Shown: one piece after another, positions 52,672 through 64,000 of the stretch
Layout of the letters: every line of letters begins with the position of its first letter
Position numbering within the stretch: position 1 is the stretch's first letter
DNA from: Euonymus europaeus
Taxonomy: Eukaryota > Streptophyta > Magnoliopsida > Celastrales > Celastraceae
Assembly (NCBI GenBank): GCA_963580455.1
Contig: OY756964.1
Span: 20,868,001-20,932,000, forward strand
Length of the DNA stretch: 64,000 nucleotides
Direction of reading: 5' to 3'
Position numbers and translations under genes: made by a program
The notes under the pieces: model-generated
What the model was told of the DNA's origin: nothing
Seen by the model: the letters and a program-made list of their open reading frames with translations, nothing else
Databases searched by the model: none

Positions 52672-53890
52672 AAATGTTTTTTTTTCTTTTTCAAAACCAC
52701 AATACATAATTAACCTAATTTTTGCATGATTGTTCATATCGAAATCATAAATGATTTCTATTCAATGAAAGATTGTCAAGTACAACTTAAATGGTTTTTA
52801 TTTTGTTATCAATTGGACATTTTCTATTTAAAATTTTGATATTTAAATTAATGACTATATGAATATTTATTTACTGAACATCTTTTAGTAAAAAATCTTC
52901 AAACCAAATTTCTTCAGTCAAATTTTGGCCTCCCTTTTATAAATTTTTAATTCCGCCACCATTTAGAAACAAAAAATAGAAGATATATTCACCAATTTTT
53001 AAGATCAATAGTGATATGTCAATCTCAATAATTTTCTCGTTTTTCATTATCTTTTGAAAACAAAAAATGTGCTTGGTAAATAATAGAATACGCATAAATT
53101 GAAAATAAAAAAGAAATTGATAGAAAAAATGGAAATGATAAAAAATCATTTTTGAAATAGAAAATACAAGTCTTCGGGTTCCCCAATTGTCTCCATCTCT
53201 CCCATTCGATCTCGACATTTTTTATTCTCTTTCTTTTTTTGTTTCATCATGTGCTTTCAACAGCAACCACCACATAACTTTCGATTGCCGAAAATAATCA
53301 TGGTTAATTAATACATTGATAAAATAACAGAAAATAAATAATAAATAAATTTTCTCTCGCTTGAAACCCAACATATATTTTTCATTATTTACAAAACAAA
53401 AAAGAAAAGAAATAGAAATAGAAAACAGAAACAGAAAATAAACCTGATGGACCCTAAAAGCTTGTTTAGGAAGCAAAGAAAGAAACATAAACATAAAAAC
53501 AAAAAAAGAGAAGACCAAAGTCTTTCGCTTTCTATTGGTCAGCGAGAAAAATGGTTTTTGAGGAAGACAGAGATACCCCGGCACACACGCGCCTCTCCCT
53601 CTCTCGCATGAAAAGGCAAAGTTTGCTATAAATTGCATGCACAGCAGAGTGTGAACAGAGCACTGTTGCATATTTTTTGCACTGCCGCATCACTCCGATA
53701 GTATATAGACAGTGGTAGTCTTTCACTCTGTCTCTCTCTCTTGCTCGCGAATTTCTTTCCCGAAATTTATCACTTTTTATCTCTCCGATTTTGTAGACTC
53801 CAATCCTCCAATCTCTCCCTAGACATAAAACTCTCTTATCGCACCAGCAAGAACCCCAAAACCCTTTTTTTTTTCTTTTGCTTTGTTGTC
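52672..53890. other. Intergenic and Pumilio promoter/leader
   Basis: AT-rich DNA with no gene; the minus-strand frame at 53222-53671 is low-complexity Phe/Leu-rich chance sequence. A TATA-like AGTATATAGAC lies at about 53699-53709, 180 bp before the Pumilio start, followed by a CT-rich leader (53720-53890). Confidence 0.5.
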
Positions 53891-56800
53891 ATGGAGAGGA
53901 GACTCTTTGACCGATCTACTTCTACCGGTAACTCAACCGCCTACACCTACCCATTCTTTGATGTTGAAGAAACCCTAGCACCATCTCTGGCTGGTCTGAA
54001 TCTTAACACCCAGCCCGATTACTTCTTCAACGACGATCTTCGTATGCGTGCGCCATCGACTCCGTTTCTCGACAATGCGTATTTGCCAGATAACTATTAT
54101 AATACCATTCCTGGTACCATTGCCGCGATGGCTCCTGGTTACGACGCCGTTAATGGCTGGGATAATTTATTGATTGAACAGTATTTGAACCGGAATCGGA
54201 ATCGGAATGGGTTTGATATCAGGGGAGGAGGAGGAGGAGGAGGGTCGATTCCGTATTTTATTCCGAACAGATCGGTTTTAAATAGCCCGAATAGTCTGAG
54301 TGGTGGGTTGTACAATAGGGCGTGGTTTGAGCCTGTGGATTTGGATCTTTTGTCTGTAAGGAATTTGAGGGGTACAATTTTGTCCTTGGCGAAGGATCAA
54401 AATGGGTGCAAAATATTGCGCAAGGCTATAGAGGGCGGAAGAGATGAAAATGAAATTGATATGGTGTTAGTGGAGATTATTGAACATCTGGGTGAGTTGA
54501 TGGTGCACCAGTTTGGGAATCACGTTGTTCAAAACCTTTTGGAGGTTTGTAATAAGAACCAATTGAACCGGATTGTGTCCAAGATTACTGAGACCGAACA
54601 TCAACTAGTCAACATATGCCTTGACACTCATGGGTATGTGTGTTTGGATCTATCACTGATAGTCTGATTCACTGTGTGTGTTTTTAATATACATTATTGC
54701 ATAAAAGGTTAATTATGTTTTTGGGGTTTTTATTTTATTTGATTAATTTTGTTTGTTTTTTGTGCTTGCTGTTGTAGAACTCGTGCTGTACAGAGACTGT
54801 TGAGGCATCTTCAAACCCCTGGGCAAGAAGTGACTATGATCATGTCTGCAATAAGCCGTCATACTGTTGCATTGACTAAAGACATGAATGGCCATCATGT
54901 TATCCAGCATTGCTTGAAATATTTCACAGAAGAAGACAATAGGGTAATGTTTAATTTACTCTTCCATTTTTCTTGGTACAACAATATTTTAACAATGCGT
55001 GTTATGGATTTTGTCTTCTGCATGACACTGTTCAAAACTTTTCATAAATACTTTGTTCATGCAAGGTGGGTACTACTGCTTGTCTCTGGCAGGCAATTAT
55101 AAAGAATACATCATATATAGTTTCATCATTTTTTTGAATATAGTAACAATGATAATACTAATATTCTTAATTATTTATTCCACTCCATTGTAATCAAATC
55201 ATATACATGATAGTTACACCATGAAGAAGAAAAAGTCTTCTTCTCTGCCCCTAAAATGCTTTAGAAACCCGTGGATCATGTGGGCCAAATTAACAATTTT
55301 ATTTTATATTTGTTGAGAGAAATTTCATACAAGTGCTGAAGGTTCATTAGTCCCCTCAAAATCAGAGCAAACTAAGGTATCTCAACTCAAGTCTACAAAA
55401 ATATTTAAACCAGCAGAAGAGTTTGTTGAAATGCATATTAAACTATTTATGTTGGTGTGGTTAAAGATGCACGTGGATACTTATAATTTTCAAATTTATT
55501 ATTGTTTCTTGGTGAGAATTCTAGGCTGCTATATTGGTCACTCTTTAAACTACTGAGTTGCCTCAGTCATTTGACATGAATTGGTAACTAGTTGATCACA
55601 TCTCTCCGTCTGCTTTGCTGGGTTTCACTTGACAAGGCTGTAATCCAAAATTCTGGGTTTGGATGATCTAGTGCTTGAGATGAAGGGTTACATACAAAGT
55701 TTTTCATAATATCTCTTGACGTAACGTTACTCAATGTGACTCATCTGGGCTTTAGGGGATTGAAAAATTGCATACTGTTTGAAATTCCTATATTCTTGTC
55801 AGTATTTTGGGTATCAGGTCAATATTGCTGCAAGTTGTATTGAGGCCTTAGTTCAAATATGTTTTTGTGATCTCATTTTTCCATAGATTTTCTGTTTTTA
55901 TGGAACAAATACTTTTCTGGTAGGAAAGCATTAAAAATTGCTTTACAACCAGACGGCCTGTGCTACAAAACTGATTTAGAACAAAAGACACTATTTACAT
56001 TTCAAATATTGCAAATGATGGCAACTGCATAATTTTTTGAGCCTTACTCTCTTTGGCATTTGTGGTTTTAAGTTTATTCACGAGCTCTTATTCTTATTGC
56101 ATCAAGGTTATAAGCAATTAAGCAGGATAAAGTTTATTTTCTTGCATATAGAACTTTTCTGGTCAATTCAGTTAACTGAAATTGAGGCAAAGTTCCAGTT
56201 TGACTTTGCGCTTTATAACAATCAAGTCTGATGAAAAATAATAGTAATAAATATAAAAGAAGTTTACTTGTTTTTGGCAAACTACAATGAAGCACACCTG
56301 AAATGCATATTTTGTGAGTGATTGTTGACAGAGGGTGTCTTATACTTCCAGTTTAGGCCCTCAAACTAGTCAGTTCATGCTACTCATTTGTGTATCTAGT
56401 TATCTACAACTTGAGAGGATCCCTGACTTGTGAAGGCTCTCCTTTTTTCCAAGTCATGATAAGGTTGCTAAAATAACAAAATATTCCTGCATTAATGCTT
56501 GGGTCCATTTTTTTTAGGAAGTTAAAGAATTTTGTGATCCAAAATAACTATATTCTAGCTGTGGATGAACTCCACTAACAAGAAGATATCATAGTAATAG
56601 ATGGTGGCAGTTGTGTTTGTTTTTAAAAAAAATTCAGATCTTTAATATTCCTATTCTTGAATAAATAGAAATGGTTGAAGGGGTTCCGTTCAATTACTCC
56701 TTCAGAATTTTTTTATTTTATGTTAGCATCTATTGCTTGGAACTTTTCCTATTCTCATTTTTTGTGTCCTTCCCTCAGTCCCTTATTTTGCAATAAGGCA

Positions 56801-58026
56801 TGATTACCTCACTGACAATATTGTCTGAACTCTGAAACATGATCTTGGGTAGAATTATTAGAAGCAAAACTCTTAAAGAATTCATTTCTGCATATGATGT
56901 AGCTATAATCTGCATATAAGGTCAAAATAAACAGGCTTTACAAAAGTTGAGCTCCTGAGTTCCAGTGTTGTTGAACCTCTACTAATCATTCTCTTCCCCC
57001 CTTTTGTTTTTGCTAAACGTTGTAGGATATGGTTTCTAAAATAGTTATTGCAGAAGAAAATCTAACTGTTTTTAATTGGCAGTATCTTCTTCGTGAATTG
57101 GCACACGACTGCTTTGGAATTGCAACAAATAAAAGTGGGTGTTGTGTACTGCAGCAATGTGTGGAGTCCTCTAGTGCTGAAACCAGAGATCGTTTGGTGG
57201 CCCAGATTATTTCCCATGCACTCCCTTTAGCTGAAGACCGTTATGGGTGTGTGCTTTTCTAGAACTTTATTTGTGGTCTGATTCCTGTCTGGATAAACCT
57301 GAACTTAACATGTTTTTGGTGTTATTTTTCCCTTTTTCTGTAGAAATTATGTGGTGCAGCATTTGTTGGGCTTGCGGATTCCCCAAATCACTGAAAATCT
57401 TCTCAGACAGCTCAAAGGCAGTTATGCAACTCTTTCATGTAACAAGTATGGCAGCAATGTGGTGGAGAAGTGCTTTTCAGAATCAGAAGAGGAACAATGC
57501 AAAAGGATTATTGTGGAATTGCTTTCCAATCCAAATGTTTCTATGCTTCTTTTTGATCCTTATGGGAACTATGTCATCCAATCAGCATTAAGGGTAGCTA
57601 AGGTTAGATCTTTTTTTTGGGTTCTGCTGTCTTATATTTACATTGTTAGGTGCACCGGTAAACTGGATTTGATGCAAAGTAAGAGGCTGGCCATAATTGC
57701 TCTGCTGTCTGGATTTGATTGATTGTGCTTGCGCATATACCTTTCTAATGATTATGGTGAACGATACTGACTGTTTTCATGACGATAAATGTAATCTGTA
57801 GGTTTGGTCATCATGCATCTTGCACGCCTTCATTAATTTTCCTATTTATGTAACTGTTGAGAACCTTATCTATTGGTCACGATGTTTCTGGATTATGCAG
57901 GGGCTTGTCCGCGATGAATATAATCTATTGAATCGTTTATTGAATCTTGTCCGTATAAGCTCTCCAATGATGCGCTGTAATATCTATGGCAAAAAGGTGC
58001 TTGATTCCTTAACCAAAAAGAGGTAG
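53891..58026 (+). CDS. Pumilio (PUF) family RNA-binding protein, 5 exons
   Basis: Exons 53891-54633, 54778-54943, 57083-57246, 57344-57602 and 57901-58026; phases agree and the product is 485 residues. The N-terminal ~150 residues are variable and include a poly-Gly run. The C-terminal ~330 residues form the Pumilio homology domain of about eight helical repeats, visible as recurrent blocks: AKDQNGCKILRKAI, HQFGNHVVQNLLEV, LDTHGTRAVQRLL, DMNGHHVIQHCL, NKSGCCVLQQC, RYGNYVVQHLL, NKYGSNVVEKC and DPYGNYVIQSAL. These modules bind mRNA 3' UTRs with one base per repeat and repress or localise the mRNA. The size and short N-terminus fit the Arabidopsis APUM7-12 group, but I do not assign a number. 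Intron 2 is long (2,139 bp). The ATG at 53891 is preferred because the codons before it read as leader. Confidence 0.93.
54944..57082 (+). other. Pumilio intron 2
   Basis: Donor AGG/GTAATG, acceptor TTGGCAG/T. AT-rich, 2.1 kb, with no coding sequence seen. All other introns are below 310 bp. Confidence 0.85.
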
Positions 58027-61000
58027 CAACAGATGGTAGCATGTATGAATACGAGGGTGGAGGCAACTCAAAACATTTTACAGTCTTATTAGTCTTGGAT
58101 GTCTGCAGGAATATGTTAATTTAGGAGTTGGCAGATTGACTTGGCAACTGTTGTTCCCTGCAAGGTTTTGGTTTCGTGTGTTTGTACTCTGTAAAGCCTC
58201 TTGATTCTCCTTAAAAATTGCAGAGCGTGCAAGGTTGTAGCAATAGGACAGAATGTGACGGGTAATACATAAATTCTAAGAGTCAGGAATGTACAATTTA
58301 GCATTGGAGGGTAGATGATATAAATGTTTTAACCTTTACATGCATAGAGAATTCTGTCTCTTGATTTTTTTACACAATATTCTCACTTCTGTTTCTTATT
58401 GTAGATTATATCATGGCTGGTTAGAATTTGTGTAAGCCCTAGCATGCTTGATGCCCCTATTTCCATGCAACTTAACCTGCTCTGCTAAACTTGGTTTCTG
58501 TCTTGAATAACTGATTAGCAATCCAAATATAAAAACTTCACATATTGTTATGAACTTTAAACATTGACATATTAGGTGTTGAAAATACAGGTAGTGTGAG
58601 AATCTTATTTAATACTTACATTTTTGTACCAATTTTTTCTATGTGGGTAAACATATCACAATTTGAATAGCAATCCAATGAGAGATTTTGGTTCAAATTA
58701 GTATTAAAATATGTTGGTTCATATAAATATACAAATTTGATTCATGATATTGATCTTATAACCCAAGAGGTCATGGGTTCAAGAGTCGCGGGAGACAGAT
58801 GTTTTTCTGAAATAAATGCGTGAGGGAGTGATGTACCATGTGGTACTGAAAGCTTATAATTCTTCAGTGGGCGAAAAATATCCACCACGGAAACCATTAT
58901 GGGCGTGACCATGCGAGCACTCGCTATAAAAATGTCCGGGTTTAGCCATACCTACTACACTTAGGGTGATGGTGGCATATGCTTCACCGAGTTGAGCCTA
59001 ACCAACAACTTCTTAGAAATTATGCAGAGGTCGCACTACACGCTACTAGAACTTGCGACCACCACTGAGAAGAGTGTTTACTAATTGGATTATTCCTTAA
59101 AAAGCTGCTTCATATGTTGTATTCCGTGTTTGTAAAATCCAAACTAGACGGGAACGAATACTTGATTAAAAGCTCCTTGAAGACGAACAAATTTTCAATT
59201 CTCACTGCATCTCTAAGATCACACTTCCATTCACTCTTATTATTGAATACATAGCTTTTTTTACTAATTTAAGCGATGTCTGTTAGGTCTTTCTCGAATC
59301 TCATAGTCAGCCAACCATACTGACCCGTTGAGGTGAGATTTTGCTGGTCTTCCAGTTGGTGAGTGAAATGCCCGTTCAAGTCATTGGGACTGACACTGCG
59401 CTGCGTTTGGGCCTATTGATCCCAATGAGGCTTGTGACTTGTGAGCCTATTAATACCTGGGCCTGGGGCATATTGGATCCTTTTCCGCTGGTCCGAGTGT
59501 TTATTGGGCTACCGTAGCTAATTGTGCCTGTGTACCTCTTTGGCCCGTTAGGCCTTGGACTGATAATTGTATTTTGTATTGGTCGTGGGACGTTGGGCTG
59601 AATTCGGGCTTAGTCAACACTAAATACCAAATTTAACCCCTAAAATCATAATCAATCCAATTGAGTTGTTGGCATCAAGTCAAAAGCAATGGGCATGATG
59701 TTGTTAATGTAATGGATTAATGCCTAATTGGTTGTCACATGAATCATGAGTCTTTGTCCCTCAATAATTTTTATGGACTATAATACCCTTATTCCCATCA
59801 TATAGACATTTACCAACCAATGGTTTCCAAACAATAGACCATAGACAGTCACAGAAAACATAAGATAAGAAAACCAAACCCGGCCGGTCCCCTTGATTGG
59901 CGATGAGATTGAGCACTAGTGTGCATGCAAAAGTAAAGAAAATGGACCAATTAGGCACATGTGATGAATTCAGGCAAGTTTGGCTACTTTTGCCTTTTGT
60001 GTTGCGTCCTTGTCAATTTGTCAAAGAACAAATGTATGAAACACAAGTCATGCAAACATGCGGTTAATTGGTTGATGAAACCATAAACTAAGCTACCTTG
60101 TGCAAATCAAATTGTAAAGCCAATGCGAGTACTTTGCACATAAAAGAAAGACGTTGATAATATCCTCTCACGTCATTTGCTTTGAATATATGCATGTCCG
60201 GACTTTGTCGTAGAAAAACTATAGCGGAGTTCGTTGTAGCATCATTTAAAAGGTTCAATTTTAAAAATTATATTTATATTTAGATCAATTTTTCAAATTA
60301 AATAATATTTTTTAATTTCGAACAACAAAAATATTGATGGATTCGAAAAAAAAAAAATTGAGCTCTAAAGAGCAGCATGCAACGACCACTATTATAGTTT
60401 TTCTAGAAAAACCTGGCCACTTAAAAATGTATATATAAAATATTAGATGTCACTTTGGAAGAAAATTAATACAAAATTGAAATTAAATTATAACGTTAAC
60501 AAATGATTGTTTGTAAAACATAATTATTTTAATATCATCATTTTGTGAATTAGACATTTATTTTAGCACCAAATAATAATTAAAAGGGAAGAGATAAGCA
60601 TTATCATGGCCTCTGCCTGATCCTTGCATGCTTCGCCGCATGATGTTTGTTATTATTATATTGAAGTTTATATTTTTATTCAGTATTTACATTATACTCT
60701 TTTGACTGTACAATGACATTCCTGACCGTTACTAAACGGCAGCAGTGCCGTACGCTCTACCGTTTCATCTGGGATCACGAGAGAGCAATTTTCCGTCGTG
60801 AAAAAGAAAGATCGTCATAAGACGGGAAACTCTGTGCTTTACTGTCGTAGTCCAGAGAGGAAGAAAAAAAAACACAAGAAATAATGGGACAAAATAATCG
60901 AAAACAGAACAAACAGAAAAGTACGTCAAACGACGTAGTACTGCTCGCCACTGCTACTTTTCCCGGCAATAATTTTACCAAAATTATTTCTTCTTCAGGT

Positions 61001-61168
61001 TTTAATTGCTTTTCGCAACAAATCCACAAATTCTCTTGCCACATTCACGTTCTCTCTCCCTTCTCCACTCTCTCTCTACTTTATCACTGACGCTTGCTCT
61101 CACTCTGCCTAGTTGCCTTGCTTTCTTCGTTTTCATCTCTGGGTTTTGTTGATTCAGTTTGTTGTCAA
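58027..61168. other. Intergenic region
   Basis: Pumilio 3' flank and repeats. About 58755-59090 contains GAGGTCATGGGTTCAAGAGTC, which includes a pol III B-box-like GGTTCAAGAGTC, so a tRNA-derived SINE relic is possible. 59280-59640 looks repeat-derived. The frames at 59761-59958 and 60775-61090 are not recognised; 60770-61168 is the likely promoter and leader of the DUF620 gene. Confidence 0.45.
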
Positions 61169-63351
61169 ATGGAGAGAAAACAGGGGTTCTTTTCGACGCT
61201 AAAAGAGGAAGTGGTTAGAGGGCTATCGCCGGGGAGGTCCAGGTCGAGGTCAAGGGCGCAAAGTCCGGCGAGAAGTGGGTCACCAATGTCGGGTCTTCTA
61301 AGGCGGAGGAGGGGTCAGGGCCACCACCACCGCCACATGCCGCAGCCAGAGCAGTTAATGGCGAGATCTGGAAGTCTGAGGCCTGCAGAGACTTTATCCC
61401 CGCTGAAGGAGGGTCCGGATCCGGACGGGAATGACGGTGGAGATTCAAGGATGGAGGGTAGATGGGGCCATTGGATGAAGGAAAAGCTTTCCAGGACACC
61501 AGCAGTTGCTAGCTCAGCCTTCAAGCGGTCCGATCTGAGGCTGCTGCTGGGTGTCCTCGGTGCCCCTCTCGCGCCTGTACACGTTTGCACCGGCGACCCT
61601 CTGCCTCATCTCAGCATCAAAGATACTCCAATTGTTAGTCGCTTTCTTCTTCCACAGTTTATTGAATGAGTTTTACTGTTAATAGTGGGACAAATTTGGG
61701 GGGTAAACACCGTTATCTTGGGGAATGGGTGCTATAGGTTTCTGCTTTTGATTGTGATATATGAAAAAATTAAAAATGCGACTCTACTACTTATTGATTA
61801 CCGACTGATGTTGCTTTTTTTTTTATTATCGTCACCCGCTAGTCTTTCCTGTTCACTTAGCTGGTAGAGTAACTTCTGAGCATGTTTATTTTATTATTAG
61901 AGGACGGTTTGCTAATGTGGGTGGGGGGTGGCGGGGGCGTGGTCGGGGGTTTGGGTTTTATTTCTTAAAATATTCCAGTTGTGAATTGTGGTGTCTGTGC
62001 AATTGATTGTAGATGAGCGAAAAAAGAGTAGTTAGTGTGTTTGGGATTTTTGCTCGTAGATATGGTGTCGGAATTGTGTCTGTAATGTGTTTCTTGTTGG
62101 ATATGCAACATTGAAATAAAGTGAGAATTTATTTACAATATGGATGGATACTTCTTTAGCAATTAGCATTAGTCCTACTCTGAGTTGTCATTTTAATTCA
62201 TTTGCATCTGTAAAGACTAAATACCCTACGATACTGCAATAAACCATCAGAAATGTGATATTTGTGGGTGTCCTGTTTCAGGAAACTTCATCTGCTCAGT
62301 ATATATTGCAGCAGTACACAGCAGCATCAGGAGGGCAAAAGCTTCAAAACTCTATTCACAATGCATACGCTATGGGAAAAGTGAGGATGATAGCTTCTGA
62401 GTTTGAGACTGCCAACAAGGTGACTAGGAGCCGGAATTCCTCCAAGGCTGCAGAGTTGGGCGGCTTTGTTCTATGGCAGATGAATCCAGACAAGTGGTAT
62501 GTGGAGCTTGCACTTGGTGGCAGCAAAGTTCACGCTGGCTGCAATGGGCAGCTTGTGTGGAGGCACACACCATGGCTTGGTGCGCATACTGCAAAAGGCC
62601 CTGTTAGACCACTACGACGTGCTCTTCAGGTGAAGAGCACTGGACTCAGTACTTTAATTGCTTGCCTTGTTGCAAATGTTTGGGTTCTTAGAAAAGACTT
62701 GGGATTCAAACTTTATTCTTTTGGCAGGGTCTTGACCCAGGAACAACTGCAAGCATGTTTGCAAATGCAAGATGCATTGGGGAGAAGAAGATTGATGGAG
62801 ACGATTGCTTTATCCTCAAGCTTTGTGCTGATCCGGCCACACTGAGAGCTAGGAGTGAAGGGCCAGCTGAGATTATTAGGCATGTCTTGTTTGGCTACTT
62901 CAGCCAGAAAACAGGGCTCCTTGTTCATCTTGAAGACTCCCATTTGACTCGCATCCAAAACAGTGGAGGTGATGCTGCTTACTGGGAGACAACGATCAAC
63001 TCATTTCTTGATGATTACAGGCCAGTGGATGGAATAATGGTTGCTCACTCAGGGCGCTCTGTTGCAACCCTTTTCCGCTTTGGAGATACTGCAATGAGCC
63101 ACACCAGGACCAGGATGGAAGAAGCATGGGCAATAGAGGAAGTGGCATTCAATGTTCCTGGCCTGTCAGTTGACTGTTTCATCCCTCCTGCAGAACTAAG
63201 ATTCGCATCTGTGAGCGAAACCTGTGAGCTTTCGCAAGTTCATGGGGTAAGACCTGCTGTCCCTGCACCAGCTTATCGTGCTAAAGTTGAGTTTGAGAAA
63301 CGTCATGAAAATGGTGCTAACCATGCTGCTTGGAGGGGTCAGCTAAGCTAA
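61169..63351 (+). CDS. DUF620 family protein, 3 exons
   Basis: Exons 61169-61633, 62282-62629 and 62728-63351 join in phase 0 and give 478 residues. The N-terminus is basic and Arg/Ser-rich (SPGRSRSRSRAQSPARSGSP), then MEGRWGHWMKEKLSR. From about residue 110 the plant-specific DUF620 domain follows: LRLLLGVLGAPLAPVHV, SSAQYILQQYTAASGGQKL, FVLWQMNPDKWYVELALGGSKV, the WRHTPWLGAHTAKGPVRPLRR block, and in exon 3 GLDPGTTASMFANARCIGEK and PAEIIRHVLFGYFSQKTGLL. Length and domain order match the family. No biochemical function is known to me. Intron 1 is 648 bp. The start is the first ATG of the conserved MERKQGFF start. Confidence 0.92.
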
Positions 63352-64000
63352 GTTATCAGCTTTTCCACTTTTGGACAATGTCGCTTCTAATTTGTAAATA
63401 GAGCAAAGTCATTGACATATTTCAAGAGTTTTGGTTTAATTTATACTCCTGTTGGGGAATCTCAGTATTGGAGTCAGGGCTTGGGCTAGTGATGACAGAG
63501 CTATCAAGTAGGCTTGTTTTCCATATATATACCTTTCTATATATGTCGGGGAAGTACTGAGGTTGGAGCATCCTTTGCTTGTAGAATTCTTGTAAGCAGT
63601 TTGATGAAGGTATTAGATCATGGTAGATCATTTTTCATATACAGAAACCTTGTAATACCGTTATTTTGGTAGTTCCACAATGAAGAATTGATGTGTAAAC
63701 TTTTATCAAGAGCCAACTGCTATTCTGAAAGTTGGGTATCTCCTCTGTTATTGAATTATGTCACTTTCTATTGCCCTTTTCTCGACTGGAGACATGTTCC
63801 TAAGAAACAATTCGAGCTTTTGAGAGGAGAGATCAGCTGGGCAGAGAGTCGCGGTTCGAGCTCTCGGTCAACTTGCAATGTGTGAAAAAACATTTGAAGC
63901 ATTAGCTTTGTATGAAGAGAAGGCAACTAAATTATCCATGCAAATAGCCTCTACTTGCCTTGAATTGATATATGATAGCTTTAAGGGTGTGAGAGAAAGA
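63352..64000. other. 3' flank of the DUF620 gene
   Basis: Probable 3' UTR then intergenic DNA. Near 63835-63870 the sequence AGAGTCGCGGTTCGAGCTCT includes a B-box-like GGTTCGAGCTC, a hint of tRNA-derived sequence; no full tRNA fold was found. Confidence 0.4.

Noticed and set aside
53222..53671. 149-codon minus frame upstream of Pumilio
   Set aside because: Low-complexity Phe/Ser/Leu-rich sequence from AT-rich promoter DNA; no domain and no splice context.
63838..63872. Possible tRNA gene from the GGTTCGAGCTC box
   Set aside because: No acceptor stem, anticodon arm or A box can be drawn around it.

Overview
This is nuclear DNA of a flowering plant, most likely a eudicot. The evidence is AT-rich intergenic DNA, small GT-AG introns, plant-specific families (R2R3-MYB subgroup 22, SLY1/GID2 F-box, CLE and PIP peptides, APD-type RING protein, DUF620) and a dense load of plant transposons (MULE, hAT, Ty1-copia, Stowaway and Harbinger-like MITEs). 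I cannot name the species.

Host genes. Intact-looking genes are: an intronless MYB44/73/77-like factor (3287-4252 +); a secreted PIP-type peptide precursor (22907-23176 -); a SLY1/GID2-like F-box protein of gibberellin signalling (25869-26420 -); a CLE peptide precursor (33945-34172 -); an eight-exon APD-like membrane RING protein (37764-39512 +); a five-exon Pumilio-family RNA-binding protein (53891-58026 +); and a three-exon DUF620 protein (61169-63351 +). Broken host-gene copies are a ZmPK1-like receptor kinase (about 17030-17968 -), an MRG chromodomain gene (about 19798-21300 -) and an orphan C-terminal exon near 16238-16457.

Mobile DNA. The most striking object is a structurally complete 9,026-bp Mutator-like element (4953-13978) with 113-bp terminal inverted repeats that differ at two positions and a perfect 9-bp target duplication. 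It carries a MURA transposase gene (+) and a convergent, multi-exon Ulp1-type cysteine protease gene (-). Its introns, flanks and part of its protease coding sequence are filled with a short motif, GTTGATAA. Every copy I found lies on the + strand in the left half and on the - strand in the right half, so all copies point inward from the ends. Tandem arrays carry the motif inside introns, and in the protease gene it is read as Val-Asp-Asn/Lys repeats. This is my main candidate for an undescribed system.

A second, 1.2-kb MULE derivative (46441-52662) has been split by an uninterrupted, potentially autonomous Ty1-copia element (46812-51807, one 1,469-residue gag-pol frame, LTRs identical by eye, unusual LTR ends). 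Another Ty1-copia (28419-32971) has LTRs identical by eye but a frameshift in the reverse transcriptase. The window opens inside a decayed hAT element (1-390). A second non-autonomous hAT (14680-16107), two related Stowaway MITEs, a Harbinger-like element (42656-44020), further MITE-like inverted repeats and a 235-bp tandem duplication fill much of the remaining intergenic space.

All exon boundaries are read by eye from splice consensus and reading frame; identities are recognised from motifs, not from searches.
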